Shown here piece after piece: positions 17,923 to 26,177 of a stretch of 64,000 nt of DNA (within the stretch, counting starts at the first letter, position 1; every line of letters begins with the position of its first letter). Position numbers and translations under genes: made by a program. Origin of the DNA: Capnocytophaga sputigena (GTDB taxonomy: Bacteria > Bacteroidota > Bacteroidia > Flavobacteriales > Flavobacteriaceae); the NCBI RefSeq assembly GCF_900446695.1, contig NZ_UAVP01000003.1:248001-312000 (forward strand), in the 5' to 3' direction. The notes beneath the pieces were generated by a model that was not told the DNA's origin, made no database searches, and saw only the letters and a list, made by a program, of their open reading frames with translations.

Positions 17923-19149
17923 CTATTGTAAGAAACCTATAAAAGTGGTCAAAATAAAGGCGTTGATAAAATCTATAAAGAATGCTCCTACCATTGGTAC
18001 AATTAAAAAGGCTTTGTGTGAAGATCCAAAACGCTCAGTAACTGACTGCATATTAGCCACTGCTGTAGGGGTAGCACCTAAACCAAAACCACAATGCCCT
18101 GCACAGAGTACCGCTGCATCATAATCAGAGCCCATCAGGCGAAAAGTTACAAAATAAGCATACGTACACATTACAAAGGTTTGTACGACTAAGATAATGA
18201 ACATTGGCACGGCTATGTCTAACAACGTCCAAAGTTTTAGGTTTAAGAGGGCAATCCCTAAAAACAGACTTAATGAGGCATTGCCAAATACATCAATAGC
18301 ACGATCGAACATATTCACTTTGAAGGCGTTGGTGAGTATATTGCGTAAGAGCACCCCAAAGAATAAAGCCCATACAAATTGTGGAATAGTAAGTTTTTCA
18401 GGTAACCAAGCTGTTACGGTAGGAGAAACCATAATAGCTGAAAACGACAAACAAGCGGCAAAAAGCGCCATTGTTTCTATTGCTGATTTTGAAGTAATCA
18501 AGCGTTGTTTACCTGCATTTTCAAAAACTTCTACTACAGTATCCACAACATTGTCATTCTGTTTTTCTACAGGTTTTTTTCCTAAATTGTTCACCAATTT
18601 GCGTGCTACAGGACCTCCTATGAGTCCACCGAGTACTAACCCGAAAGTAGCTGAAGCCATACCGAGACTTGTAGCCCCTTCAATATGATATTTAGTTTCT
18701 AAAATCTTGCCCCACGCTCCTGCTGTTCCGTGTCCACCTGTAAGTGTGATAGAACCTGTAATCAATCCCATAATAGGATTTTGTCCCAATACGCTTGCCA
18801 AACCTACCCCTACAGAATTTTGCACTACAATAAACAGCGCTACTACTCCTAAGAAAATGATAAGTCCTTTACCACCAGCTTTTAGTCGGGAGAAATCGGC
18901 ACTGAGCCCAATAGAAGAGAAGAAAAAGAGCATAAAAGCATCTTGTAGGTTTGTATTGAAGTCCAATGAAATCTCGTATTTGATATACAACAGATAGATA
19001 ACAACAGCCGCCAAAAGTCCACCAGCTACAGGTTCAGGGATATTGAAGTCGCGTAAGAGTTTTATTTTTGTTACTAACAAACGTCCTACCAACAATACAA
19101 GGGTAGCGATAATCAGGGTGTAATAAGGGTCGATGATAATGGTATTCAT
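17923..19149 (-). CDS. gltS: Sodium/glutamate symporter
   Basis: This is an integral membrane carrier that imports glutamate with Na+. It has about ten hydrophobic helices and the duplicated GltS signatures: GLITGSITLTGGHGTAGAWG and CAGHCGFGLGATPTAVANM, which are the two reentrant-loop elements. The frame is open from 19188, but the ATG at 19149 begins MNTIIIDPYYTLIIATLVLL, which matches the family start; it gives 408 residues, the usual length, whereas the longer start adds 13 atypical residues. It is separated from yebC by a hairpin at 19190-19227. The gene is followed at 8 bases by the Imm45-like gene on the same strand, which may be read from its transcript. Confidence 0.93.
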   Translation of the reverse strand: MNTIIIDPYYTLIIATLVLLVGRLLVTKIKLLRDFNIPEPVAGGLLAAVVIYLLYIKYEISLDFNTNLQDAFMLFFFSSIGLSADFSRLKAGGKGLIIFLGVVALFIVVQNSVGVGLASVLGQNPIMGLITGSITLTGGHGTAGAWGKILETKYHIEGATSLGMASATFGLVLGGLIGGPVARKLVNNLGKKPVEKQNDNVVDTVVEVFENAGKQRLITSKSAIETMALFAACLSFSAIMVSPTVTAWLPEKLTIPQFVWALFFGVLLRNILTNAFKVNMFDRAIDVFGNASLSLFLGIALLNLKLWTLLDIAVPMFIILVVQTFVMCTYAYFVTFRLMGSDYDAAVLCAGHCGFGLGATPTAVANMQSVTERFGSSHKAFLIVPMVGAFFIDFINAFILTTFIGFLQ

Positions 19150-19189
19150 TACTGTTAGGGTTAAAAAGTTTTTGTTTTTTATTAGCAAG

Positions 19190-19227
19190 CATTCCCACCT
19201 TCTTAAAAATAGAAAAGGGTGGGAATG
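19190..19227. other. 10-bp inverted repeat between yebC and gltS
   Basis: CATTCCCACC (19190-19199) pairs with GGTGGGAATG (19218-19227) around an A-rich 18-base loop. On the minus strand no T-run follows, so it is a weak terminator for yebC or a leader structure for gltS. Confidence 0.5.
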
Positions 19228-19254
19228 ATAAGTTTAGAGTTTAAATTTACAAGA

Positions 19255-19974
19255 TTATTCTTCCGATTCTTTCATAGTGTGATACACATTCTGCACATCT
19301 TCGTCTTCTTCGATTTTTTCCAAAAGTTTCTCTACATCAGCCTGTTCTTCAGGGGTGAGTTCTTTGGTTACTTGTGGAATGCGTTCAAATCCTGAAGATA
19401 AGATTTCAATACCTCGGCTTTCCAATTCTTTTTGGATAGCTCCAAAACTCTCAAAAGGTGCATAGATAAGGATACCATCTTCATCTACAAACACTTCTTC
19501 AGCTCCAAAATCTATCATTTCGAGTTCCAACTCTTCAGGATCTATACCTGTAGCATTGATACGGAAGTTACAAGTGTGGTCGAACATAAATTCTACAGAA
19601 CCTGAGGTACCTAAAGTACCATTACACTTATTGAAGTAACTGCGGATATTAGCCACAGTGCGGTTATTGTTGTCGGTTGCAGTCTCGATAAGTACAGCGA
19701 TACCGTGGGGGGCATAGCCTTCAAAAAGTACTTCTTTATAGTTAGCAGTATCTTTTTCGCTTGCTTTTTTGATAGCACGCTCAATATTTTCTTTGGGCAT
19801 ATTGGCGGCTTTGGCATTTTGTATTACGGCACGCAAACGCGAGTTACTTTCGGGGTGAGGACCACCTTCTTTCACTGCCATTACGATGTCTTTCCCTATG
19901 CGGGTAAATGTCTTTGCCATTGCAGCCCAACGTTTAAATTTACGGGCTTTTCTAAATTCAAATGCTCTTCCCAT
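19255..19974 (-). CDS. yebC: YebC/PmpR-family protein
   Basis: This 239-residue protein opens MGRAFEFRKARKFKRWAAMA and continues KTFTRIGKDIVMAVKEGG and MPKENIERAIKKAS, the usual YebC start, and has the three-domain length of the family. It was long annotated as a DNA-binding transcription regulator; work on homologs has also tied the family to translation of difficult sequences such as proline runs, so its role in this organism is open. The C-terminus is acidic (EKIEEDEDVQNVYHTMKES). It is followed by gltS on the same strand and preceded by the CapA-like gene after about 30 bases. Family assignment is secure; function is not. Confidence 0.95.
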   Translation of the reverse strand: MGRAFEFRKARKFKRWAAMAKTFTRIGKDIVMAVKEGGPHPESNSRLRAVIQNAKAANMPKENIERAIKKASEKDTANYKEVLFEGYAPHGIAVLIETATDNNNRTVANIRSYFNKCNGTLGTSGSVEFMFDHTCNFRINATGIDPEELELEMIDFGAEEVFVDEDGILIYAPFESFGAIQKELESRGIEILSSGFERIPQVTKELTPEEQADVEKLLEKIEEDEDVQNVYHTMKESEE

Positions 19975-20004
19975 TTATATTACTTAGTTTTTAGTTATTA
20001 GTCG

Positions 20005-21069
20005 TTAGTTAGTTACAGTTTTCAGTTGTATTTTATCGTTTTCAAAGTGCAAGGGAGTTTCAGGAAAATCAAGTTTGGTAAGGCGTTTCATCTCTTCAAA
20101 TACCTTACAATCATCATCGAGTAACAATCCATTGGCTTTGGTTTGTTTTACAGAGAGTACATCGGCATATAGAAAGTCACCTTTGCGATTGATTTTGATG
20201 TTTAACAAAGGAGCTATGCCATTAGTTCCTTGCAAGCTAAAACGTCCATAGGTATTGAAATTTCCCATACTATAAGCGATAAACTTACCGTTGTACACTT
20301 CTACAGCACGTGTTACGTGAGGTCCGTGTCCTAATACAACATCAGCACCTGCATCGATTACTGAGTGCGCAAATTTATAGACATTTCCTCTGTTTTCACC
20401 AAAGAAAATTTCATTAGCGCGTGGTACACGGGTACTTTTAGAGCCTTCAGCCCCTCCGTGAAACGATACAATCACAATATCTACTTGAGGGCGTAATTCT
20501 TTTACTAAATTAGTAGCTTGGTCGATATTATTCACCGATAACATATTGCTATTAGGCGAGAAAGCACAAAAACCGTATTTCACCCCATCTTTCTCAAATA
20601 TAACCGATTTATTTTCTACGGGTCCTGCGTGATATATACCTACTTCATCTAATATTTTAGCAGTATTGCGTCGTCCTTTTTCTCCAAAGTCATTAGCGTG
20701 GTTATTGGCAGTACTCATCAGGTTAAAACCTGCCTCTTTGATAATTTTGCCATAGCGGTCGGGCATCCGGAAAGCATAACAAGTACCTTCAGCTGAGTTT
20801 TTGCATTTATCAGAAGTTCCACTATCAAGAATTGCTCCTTCTAAATTGCCGAATACAATATCACCTTTTAGATAAGGTTTTACGTATTTAAAACTCTCAA
20901 CAGCATCATCTTTGGGGAGATATCCGTCAGGAAAACCTGAACCTATCATCACATCACCTACTGCTACTATACTGAGGGTATCCTTAGTTGTTGTAACTGT
21001 AAGACTATCTGTTTGAGCAGAAGCATAAGAACTTGCGATGAGTGCTATTGAAAAGATATATTTTTTCAT
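20005..21069 (-). CDS. CapA-like (PGA_cap) metallophosphoesterase, secreted
   Basis: This 354-residue protein begins with the signal peptide MKKYIFSIALIASSYASAQ. The metallophosphoesterase-type motifs appear in order: VGDVMIGSG, GNLEGAI, STANNHANDFG, VSFHGGAEG and GHGPHVTRAVEVYNGKFIA. This is the pattern of CapA, the poly-gamma-glutamate capsule protein family. The mature enzyme would act in the envelope, in capsule or surface-polymer handling. No capB or capC gene is adjacent, so poly-gamma-glutamate synthesis is not supported; related single genes are common in Bacteroidota. It lies 12 bases after psd and may be co-transcribed with it. Confidence 0.88.
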   Translation of the reverse strand: MKKYIFSIALIASSYASAQTDSLTVTTTKDTLSIVAVGDVMIGSGFPDGYLPKDDAVESFKYVKPYLKGDIVFGNLEGAILDSGTSDKCKNSAEGTCYAFRMPDRYGKIIKEAGFNLMSTANNHANDFGEKGRRNTAKILDEVGIYHAGPVENKSVIFEKDGVKYGFCAFSPNSNMLSVNNIDQATNLVKELRPQVDIVIVSFHGGAEGSKSTRVPRANEIFFGENRGNVYKFAHSVIDAGADVVLGHGPHVTRAVEVYNGKFIAYSMGNFNTYGRFSLQGTNGIAPLLNIKINRKGDFLYADVLSVKQTKANGLLLDDDCKVFEEMKRLTKLDFPETPLHFENDKIQLKTVTN

Positions 21070-21081
21070 AGTAGAATAGCT

Positions 21082-21732
21082 TTATTTTTCAGCAATTACT
21101 TGCACGCCTCCTTTTACCTTATCGCCCAATTTTACTTTTACTTTAGTTCCCAAAGGTAAATACACATCTACACGCGACCCAAATTTAATAAATCCAGCGT
21201 CTTCTCCTTGTATAGCAGTATCGCCTACTTTAGCGTAATTTACAATGCGTTTTGCCAAGGCTCCTGCTATTTGTCGGTATAACACTTCGCCAAACACTGG
21301 ATTATCTACCACTATAGTAGTACGTTCGTTTTCTTCGGAAGCCTTAGGATGCCACGCTACTAAGTACTTCCCTGGGTGATACTCACTATAAGTAACTTTA
21401 CCTCCTAATGCATAACGAGTTACGTGCACATTGATAGGCGACATAAAAATGGATACCTGCAAGCGCTTATCTTTGAAATACTCTTTTTCAAACACTTCTT
21501 CTATCACCACCACCTTGCCATCTACGGGGGCTATAATATATTGGTCGTTTCGAGGTGTTACGCGTTTAGGATTTCTAAAAAACTGTAAAATAGCTATAAG
21601 AAATATAATAGCCAAGAGTTGTATACCTTTCTTAAGCCATAGTATATCAACAAAATAATGCGCTATTAGCGATACTCCTATCACTATAAATAGCGTTACG
21701 AGAATAATCTTAAAACCTTCTTTATGAAACAT
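21082..21732 (-). CDS. psd: Phosphatidylserine decarboxylase (short, PSD-A type)
   Basis: The enzyme converts phosphatidylserine to phosphatidylethanolamine, the main Bacteroidota phospholipid. The 216-residue length matches the short class. A proenzyme cleaves itself at a Gly-Ser bond in FIKFGSRVDV (about residues 180-189) to give a pyruvoyl alpha chain; this motif is intact. Upstream are two membrane helices (about 12-48) and IVAPVDGKVV, SIFMSPINVHVTR and YHPGKYLVAWHPKASEENER, all characteristic. It is transcribed from the promoter at 21752-21782 and runs into the CapA-like gene after 12 bases. Symbol by function; the pssA partner is not in the window. Confidence 0.95.
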   Translation of the reverse strand: MFHKEGFKIILVTLFIVIGVSLIAHYFVDILWLKKGIQLLAIIFLIAILQFFRNPKRVTPRNDQYIIAPVDGKVVVIEEVFEKEYFKDKRLQVSIFMSPINVHVTRYALGGKVTYSEYHPGKYLVAWHPKASEENERTTIVVDNPVFGEVLYRQIAGALAKRIVNYAKVGDTAIQGEDAGFIKFGSRVDVYLPLGTKVKVKLGDKVKGGVQVIAEK

Positions 21733-21751
21733 TATTATTTATTTTAGGGGG

Positions 21752-21782
21752 CAAAGATAAGAAAAAATTGACAATTAGCAAT
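21752..21782 (-). promoter_or_regulatory. psd promoter
   Basis: The minus strand shows a -7 element TATCTTTG (21752-21759) preceded, after 19 bases, by ATTG (21779-21782). The -33 element overlaps the loop of the palindrome at 21767-21803. Confidence 0.6.
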
Positions 21783-21803
21783 TATCAATTACTAATTGTC
21801 AAT
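21767..21803. repeat. Palindromic AT-rich repeat between psd and the OmpA-like gene
   Basis: ATTGACAATTAG (21767-21778) pairs perfectly with CTAATTGTCAAT (21792-21803). It may act as terminator for the OmpA-like gene, which ends at 21811, and overlaps the psd promoter. Its words resemble the other short AT-rich repeats in this window. Confidence 0.65.
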
Positions 21804-21810
21804 CAAATGG

Positions 21811-22851
21811 CTAATAGCTATGAATAACAACTCTTAGCTCTACACGTCTTGCTTCAGCTGGAGTAACTTGTGGGTCAATTCCTTTAAAAGCAGTTAATAT
21901 ACGTTCGCTACTTATTCCTTTAGCTTTTAATATTTGAGCTACATTTACAGCACGTTGCATCGACAATACATTGTTATATGCAACACTTCCTACCTCACTT
22001 GCGTACCCTTCTAAGAGTATTGATAACTCGGGATGTGTTTTTAGCATTGTTACCATCTCATCTATAGTAGTAGGGTCGTAAGTTAAGGGCTCTGACTTGT
22101 TATTGGCAAAATAAAGCACAGCTTTTTTATGTCCATACGCAGCTAATAACTGCTCCAATTCACTTCGCCTTTCAGCCGAAATTTGCATAGGTACTCCTGT
22201 AGCTGTCACATTTTGGACTACTATAGGAGTTTGAGATGCTGTTGTAGGTGTAACTGTTGTTGCACGTGCATTTTTTGTAGCTATTCCTACTCCCGTATTG
22301 GCAGCTAAAGCCGCTAAGAGCAATTGTTGCTGTTTGCGTAACTGATCTACACTTTTCGACAATTGTGCCACCTGTTGTGCGATAGCAGTAGTACTACTTC
22401 TTGTTTGAGATACTGCCATAGGAGCCACTGTAGTGCGAGGCATTACACGAGAGGTTGTAGTACTTGCTGTGCGAGGTATTGCAGTGTTACGTGCGATAGC
22501 AGTGTTGGTAGCTGTACGCGCAATAGCTGTATTAGTTGCCGTACGTGCTACTGCAGTATTACTCGCTGTTCCTACTACTATTGTTGGGCTTTTGGTAGCA
22601 AATTTACTTTCTTCAGTTACTGCCGAAGTGTAAGGCATCTCTTTTTGTTTATATTTTACAGCCGATAGCATACTGTCCAACTCCTTATCTCTGAGATTGG
22701 TGAGTTCTGCTCTCCCTATTTGTTCTAATAGATATTGCAGTTCATCTACGGTCATTACTATCTCTGTTTTTGTTTTATTAGGGACTACTTGTGCATACAT
22801 ACTATGTACACACAATAATAGCCCCCCTATAATGCAATAGATATACTTCAT
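21811..22851 (-). CDS. OmpA-family lipid- or wall-associated protein with Thr/Ala repeat region
   Basis: This 346-residue secreted protein has the signal peptide MKYIYCIIGGLLLCVHSMYAQ. Residues about 98-128 hold a 9-residue repeat, NTAIARTAT, in three or four copies, in a low-complexity Thr/Ala/Arg stretch (about 90-150). The carboxy domain from about residue 235 is OmpA-like: LYFANNKSEP, MLKTHPELSILLEGYAS, and AEARRVELRVVI at the end, so binding to peptidoglycan is likely. It lies 2 bases downstream of the barrel gene, and the two probably work together: the barrel in the outer membrane, this one as periplasmic tether. The OmpA motif is somewhat divergent: the usual GHTD reads GYAS. Confidence 0.8.
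   Translation of the reverse strand: MKYIYCIIGGLLLCVHSMYAQVVPNKTKTEIVMTVDELQYLLEQIGRAELTNLRDKELDSMLSAVKYKQKEMPYTSAVTEESKFATKSPTIVVGTASNTAVARTATNTAIARTATNTAIARNTAIPRTASTTTSRVMPRTTVAPMAVSQTRSSTTAIAQQVAQLSKSVDQLRKQQQLLLAALAANTGVGIATKNARATTVTPTTASQTPIVVQNVTATGVPMQISAERRSELEQLLAAYGHKKAVLYFANNKSEPLTYDPTTIDEMVTMLKTHPELSILLEGYASEVGSVAYNNVLSMQRAVNVAQILKAKGISSERILTAFKGIDPQVTPAEARRVELRVVIHSY
22468..22560 (-). repeat. Tandem 27-bp coding repeats in the OmpA-like gene
   Basis: Three copies (plus a shortened fourth) of a 27-base unit encoding NTA(I/V)ARTAT. Copies differ mostly at third positions, so they have drifted and are kept at protein level. Confidence 0.75.
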
Positions 22852-22853
22852 AG

Positions 22854-24518
22854 TTATTTTGATGCAGGTATTTCTATTTTCTCTTCTTGAATTTCACCTT
22901 TTGAATCTTGCATTTCCAAAAGAAGTTTTTCCAATCGGTCGATACGTTGTTCAGGACTTTTTACTTCTCCTTCTCTAATGCGTTTTACTACATCATTTAT
23001 TAGCTGTTGTAGTTCTTCAGGAGTCATACGCACTAAGCGCACTTGCTCTGAAGCTGGATAAGGCAAACGCTCAGCTACATAGGTGTTTCTAAGATTTTCC
23101 CACTGTTGTTTTTCTTTTAACAAACGGTTAGCATTTGCTGTATCACCATTTTGGTAAGCCATTTGTAGTTGTTTTTCAGTAGCGGTTATCTGGCTGTTGT
23201 AGTAAGCTAAGTTTCGTTTTTCAGGAGAAACAGTAGACGCAACATTTGTTGTAGTTGTAGGGGTAGCAACCCAAACTTTAGCAGCTTCAGCTGCGCCTAA
23301 TTCTTGTTCATACAATTCTTTTTCTACTGATTTAGCCAACTTAATTCTTACCCCTGCATTATAAAATACATTGCTTTGCAATTTATGTACTGAACTCAAG
23401 GCAGAAGATACATCTTCATTACGAGTAGTATACATCAAATTAGCTACCCCAAAAAGCTCAACACGTTTTCCTAAAGGTATTGCTAACCCTACACCTCCTT
23501 TGGCAAAAATACCTGAGGTATTGGTATTGCTAACTACCTTGCCTACATAGTCATCGCCTACTTTCATATAGCCCACACCTATTTGCAAATAAGGAACTAC
23601 TCCTTTGGCTACATTCAATCGGGCTAAGAAATCTCCCCCATATATAGATAGTTTATCAAACTCAGCAGAGAATTTCTCATCTTTCATAGCACGGTGATAG
23701 TAACCTCTAACACCTATGTACTCAGTGAAATCTACTCCCAATGCCAAACCTCCAAAATAAGCATCGCGCAAATTGCTGTCATCGCTGAAGTTTAAGTAAC
23801 CCAAAGTAGGTTCTATCACTACTTTAAAACCTTTTAGACTTGTATATACTTGGTCTAACTCGGTTAATTCATTAGGATTGCGACCTCCTAAGTAAAGTTG
23901 TAAACCAGCACCTACACTCCAGAGCAAATGACTTTTATCTTCTACATTATTGTTTATCCAACTATTGTAAGCCGATGTGTTAGCTTCTGTTGGTTTATAA
24001 AGTATATTTCTAGAGTCTAATGAAAAGTGAGTAGCTTTGGCTTCAATATTCAAAGTAAGACGGCGGGCAAGATTAAATTTAGAACCTATCCCTAAACCAA
24101 AATACACTTGATTTTGACTCAAATCATTAGCTTTGATAGTTTGCACACCTGAACCTAAAGTAACATAAGGCTGAAAAGAATAAGCCATTGGGATATTGCC
24201 TTTTAGCTCTCCACCCCAGCGATATATAGATACATCTTTAGCTTCAAATACATTGCTAATAGCAGCAGGAGCATCATAACCATCAAGAGTTGATTTCAAC
24301 CCTATTGAATGTTTATAAGAACCTAATAGTTCTAAATTTCTACCAAAACCAAAACCTACATAACCTCCTGCCATAAAGCCATTAGTTACAGCTGTTTTCT
24401 TTGGAAACCACACATAGTCAGCAGTAGGTGCTACTGCAAAACTAATGTCCTTTACTTGTGCAACAGCCGAAACTGATAAAAGCACGAAAGCGGTAACGCT
24501 TAAAAAAGTTTTTCTCAT
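22854..24518 (-). CDS. Outer-membrane beta-barrel protein with periplasmic tail
   Basis: This 554-residue protein starts with MRKTFLSVTAFVLLSVSAVAQ. Residues about 20-400 alternate short amphipathic strands such as GGYVGFGFGRNLELLGSY, LGYLNFSDDSNLRDAYFGG, GVGYMKVGDD and AGVRIKLAK, in two similar halves, as expected for a 14-18-strand outer-membrane porin-like barrel. The C-terminal 150 residues are hydrophilic, Glu/Gln/Arg-rich and predicted helical (EKQLQMAYQNGDTANANRLL, LQQLINDVVKRIREGE), a periplasmic coiled domain. The unit with the OmpA-like gene 2 bases downstream suggests a barrel plus wall-binding partner. Nearby is also a similar coiled word in the OmpA-like protein (DELQYLLEQIG). 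No specific substrate can be named. Confidence 0.75.
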   Translation of the reverse strand: MRKTFLSVTAFVLLSVSAVAQVKDISFAVAPTADYVWFPKKTAVTNGFMAGGYVGFGFGRNLELLGSYKHSIGLKSTLDGYDAPAAISNVFEAKDVSIYRWGGELKGNIPMAYSFQPYVTLGSGVQTIKANDLSQNQVYFGLGIGSKFNLARRLTLNIEAKATHFSLDSRNILYKPTEANTSAYNSWINNNVEDKSHLLWSVGAGLQLYLGGRNPNELTELDQVYTSLKGFKVVIEPTLGYLNFSDDSNLRDAYFGGLALGVDFTEYIGVRGYYHRAMKDEKFSAEFDKLSIYGGDFLARLNVAKGVVPYLQIGVGYMKVGDDYVGKVVSNTNTSGIFAKGGVGLAIPLGKRVELFGVANLMYTTRNEDVSSALSSVHKLQSNVFYNAGVRIKLAKSVEKELYEQELGAAEAAKVWVATPTTTTNVASTVSPEKRNLAYYNSQITATEKQLQMAYQNGDTANANRLLKEKQQWENLRNTYVAERLPYPASEQVRLVRMTPEELQQLINDVVKRIREGEVKSPEQRIDRLEKLLLEMQDSKGEIQEEKIEIPASK

Positions 24519-24652
24519 TTCTTTTAAATAATTTTTATAGTATGTTTTTTAGTTATAAAACCTAATTTTTAAATTTAGGTTAATTCTCAATTGCAAAAGT
24601 ACAAACTAATTATTTAATGAACAAATTTTCAAACTCTTAATTTGAAAAATAT

Positions 24653-24683
24653 TTTGCTATTCAAAAAAAACTTCGTACTTTCG
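24653..24683 (+). promoter_or_regulatory. Promoter of the TlpA-like gene
   Basis: TTTG (24653-24656), 19 bases, TACTTTCG (24676-24683); transcription would begin near 24690. The rest of the 197-base divergent gap is AT-rich with a short imperfect palindrome at 24559-24582 and nothing else. Confidence 0.65.
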
Positions 24684-24714
24684 CAACCTAATTAATTTAT
24701 TTCATCAAATCGCA

Positions 24715-26076
24715 ATGAAAAAACTATTTATTTTGTCGTTAGCCTCTTTAGGCTTTGTAGCTTGTGGTGAACGAGCTGATTACATCGTGCTATCTGGTAA
24801 AATTGATAGCTATAACGGTCTGCCTCTGAAAATTACAGGAGGTGATTTCAAGTCCGATTTACATATCAATCAAGACGGGACTTTCCGCGATACTTTGAAA
24901 GTAGATACTAACTACTTCTATTACACTATTGGTAACCCTATGTACGGTGTTCAAGTGCCTGTTTATTTGGAAAAAGGAAAAGAAACAGCTGTGAATATCA
25001 ACCTCAACAGCAATCCTATTGCAGCCACTTTCACTGGAGCTAATGTAGATATCAATAACTATTTACAAAAGAAAAATGCTCTTTACTTTCAAGTGCAAAA
25101 CGGATTGGAAAAAACTTTTGCTCAAAAACCTGAAGACTTCAAAAAGAGTATCATAGCAATAGGACAACAATACCTCAACCTTCTCAATGGTGAAAAAGAA
25201 CTCTCTAAAAAATTCTTAACTACAGAAGCTAAAGCCATCAATTATGAATTGCTTTATATGAAAAGCCTTTATGAGGGTGCTCACCAAGAACTTACTGGTG
25301 AAGAGGTAAAACTTCCTAAAGAAATAGCTGATGAATTGGCTCGTGTGGACTACGATCTCTCTCAAGACTTTGACATCTATGGTTATTACAAAGCTTTAGT
25401 TATAAGTAAGTTCTATGAAAAATACCAAAGTGCCAAAGAGAATGAAAATCCTTGGGATAAAGTTATCAAACACTTTGATACTCTCAAATCTGAAAACATC
25501 AAAAAAAGTCTTTCTCGTTCACTTATCAGCGGTATTTCAGTAGCAAATACTCCAGAAAACAACAAAAAACTCGCTGAAATAGTAAAAGCTAATGTGAAAG
25601 ATGCTGAAGGTGTTGCAGAAATTAACAAACGCTTGGCTAACCTCGAACGCCTAAAAGATGGTAATCCTTTTCCTGCTTTTGAAGCGCAAGATATACAAGG
25701 CAATACTGTTAGTTCTGAAAGCCTCAAAGGCAAATTACTTTACATTGATATTTGGGCTACTTGGTGTTTACCTTGCCGTAAAGAAATACCTGCACTCAAA
25801 GCACTACAAGAAGAGTACAAAGATAAAGATATCACTTTCGTAAGTCTTTCTGTTGATGATGATAAAGAGGCTTGGAAAAATGCAGTAACCACTGAAAAAT
25901 TAACTGGTGTACAATTGCACAAAAATGTACAAATGTCACCTGATTTTGCAGAAAACTACGACCTTACAGGTATTCCACGTTTTATCTTGGTAAGCAAAGA
26001 CGGAAAACTTATCAGTATCAATGCTCCTCGCCCTTCTGAGGCTAAGATAAAAGAACTTATCAACGCAAATCTATAA
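24715..26076 (+). CDS. TlpA-family thioredoxin-like lipoprotein
   Basis: This 453-residue lipoprotein begins MKKLFILSLASLGFVACGE, with lipobox FVAC. Residues about 20-130 form a DUF4369-type beta domain (IVLSGKIDSYNGLPLKI), the middle is helical, and about 315-453 form a thioredoxin/TlpA domain with the active site WATWCLPCRKEIPALKALQ and a cis-Pro segment LTGIPRFILVSKDGK. It should act in the periplasm as a disulfide reductant for cytochrome maturation or similar, but this layout is numerous in Bacteroidota and specific partners are unknown. It is preceded by its own promoter and followed by a terminator, so it is a single-gene unit. Confidence 0.9.
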   Translation: MKKLFILSLASLGFVACGERADYIVLSGKIDSYNGLPLKITGGDFKSDLHINQDGTFRDTLKVDTNYFYYTIGNPMYGVQVPVYLEKGKETAVNINLNSNPIAATFTGANVDINNYLQKKNALYFQVQNGLEKTFAQKPEDFKKSIIAIGQQYLNLLNGEKELSKKFLTTEAKAINYELLYMKSLYEGAHQELTGEEVKLPKEIADELARVDYDLSQDFDIYGYYKALVISKFYEKYQSAKENENPWDKVIKHFDTLKSENIKKSLSRSLISGISVANTPENNKKLAEIVKANVKDAEGVAEINKRLANLERLKDGNPFPAFEAQDIQGNTVSSESLKGKLLYIDIWATWCLPCRKEIPALKALQEEYKDKDITFVSLSVDDDKEAWKNAVTTEKLTGVQLHKNVQMSPDFAENYDLTGIPRFILVSKDGKLISINAPRPSEAKIKELINANL

Positions 26077-26102
26077 CAGAGACTTTTTTCATATTGATTG
26101 AT

Positions 26103-26143
26103 AACTTTGCTAAGGCTATAAAAGGCTTTAGCAAAGTTTTTTT
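26103..26143 (+). terminator. Intrinsic terminator after the TlpA-like gene
   Basis: AACTTTGCTAAGGC and its near complement (26125-26138) form the stem, followed by TTTTTTT. A similar TTTGCTA word occurs in the terminator at 28840-28876. Confidence 0.85.
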
Positions 26144-26177
26144 CTGATTAACTCATTGACAAATTCACAAATTAACT

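Noticed and set aside
20005-21069. Poly-gamma-glutamate capsule operon
   Set aside because: Only the CapA-like gene is present; no capB or capC gene is adjacent.
22460-22570. Possible CRISPR-like or minisatellite array
   Set aside because: Units are in frame, 27 bp and without spacers; they encode a repeated peptide.
22363-22668. Cys/Ser-rich open frame on the plus strand
   Set aside because: It is the antisense of the Thr/Ala/Arg repeat region of the OmpA-like gene; the Cys richness comes from reverse-reading that low-complexity DNA. No promoter or family match.
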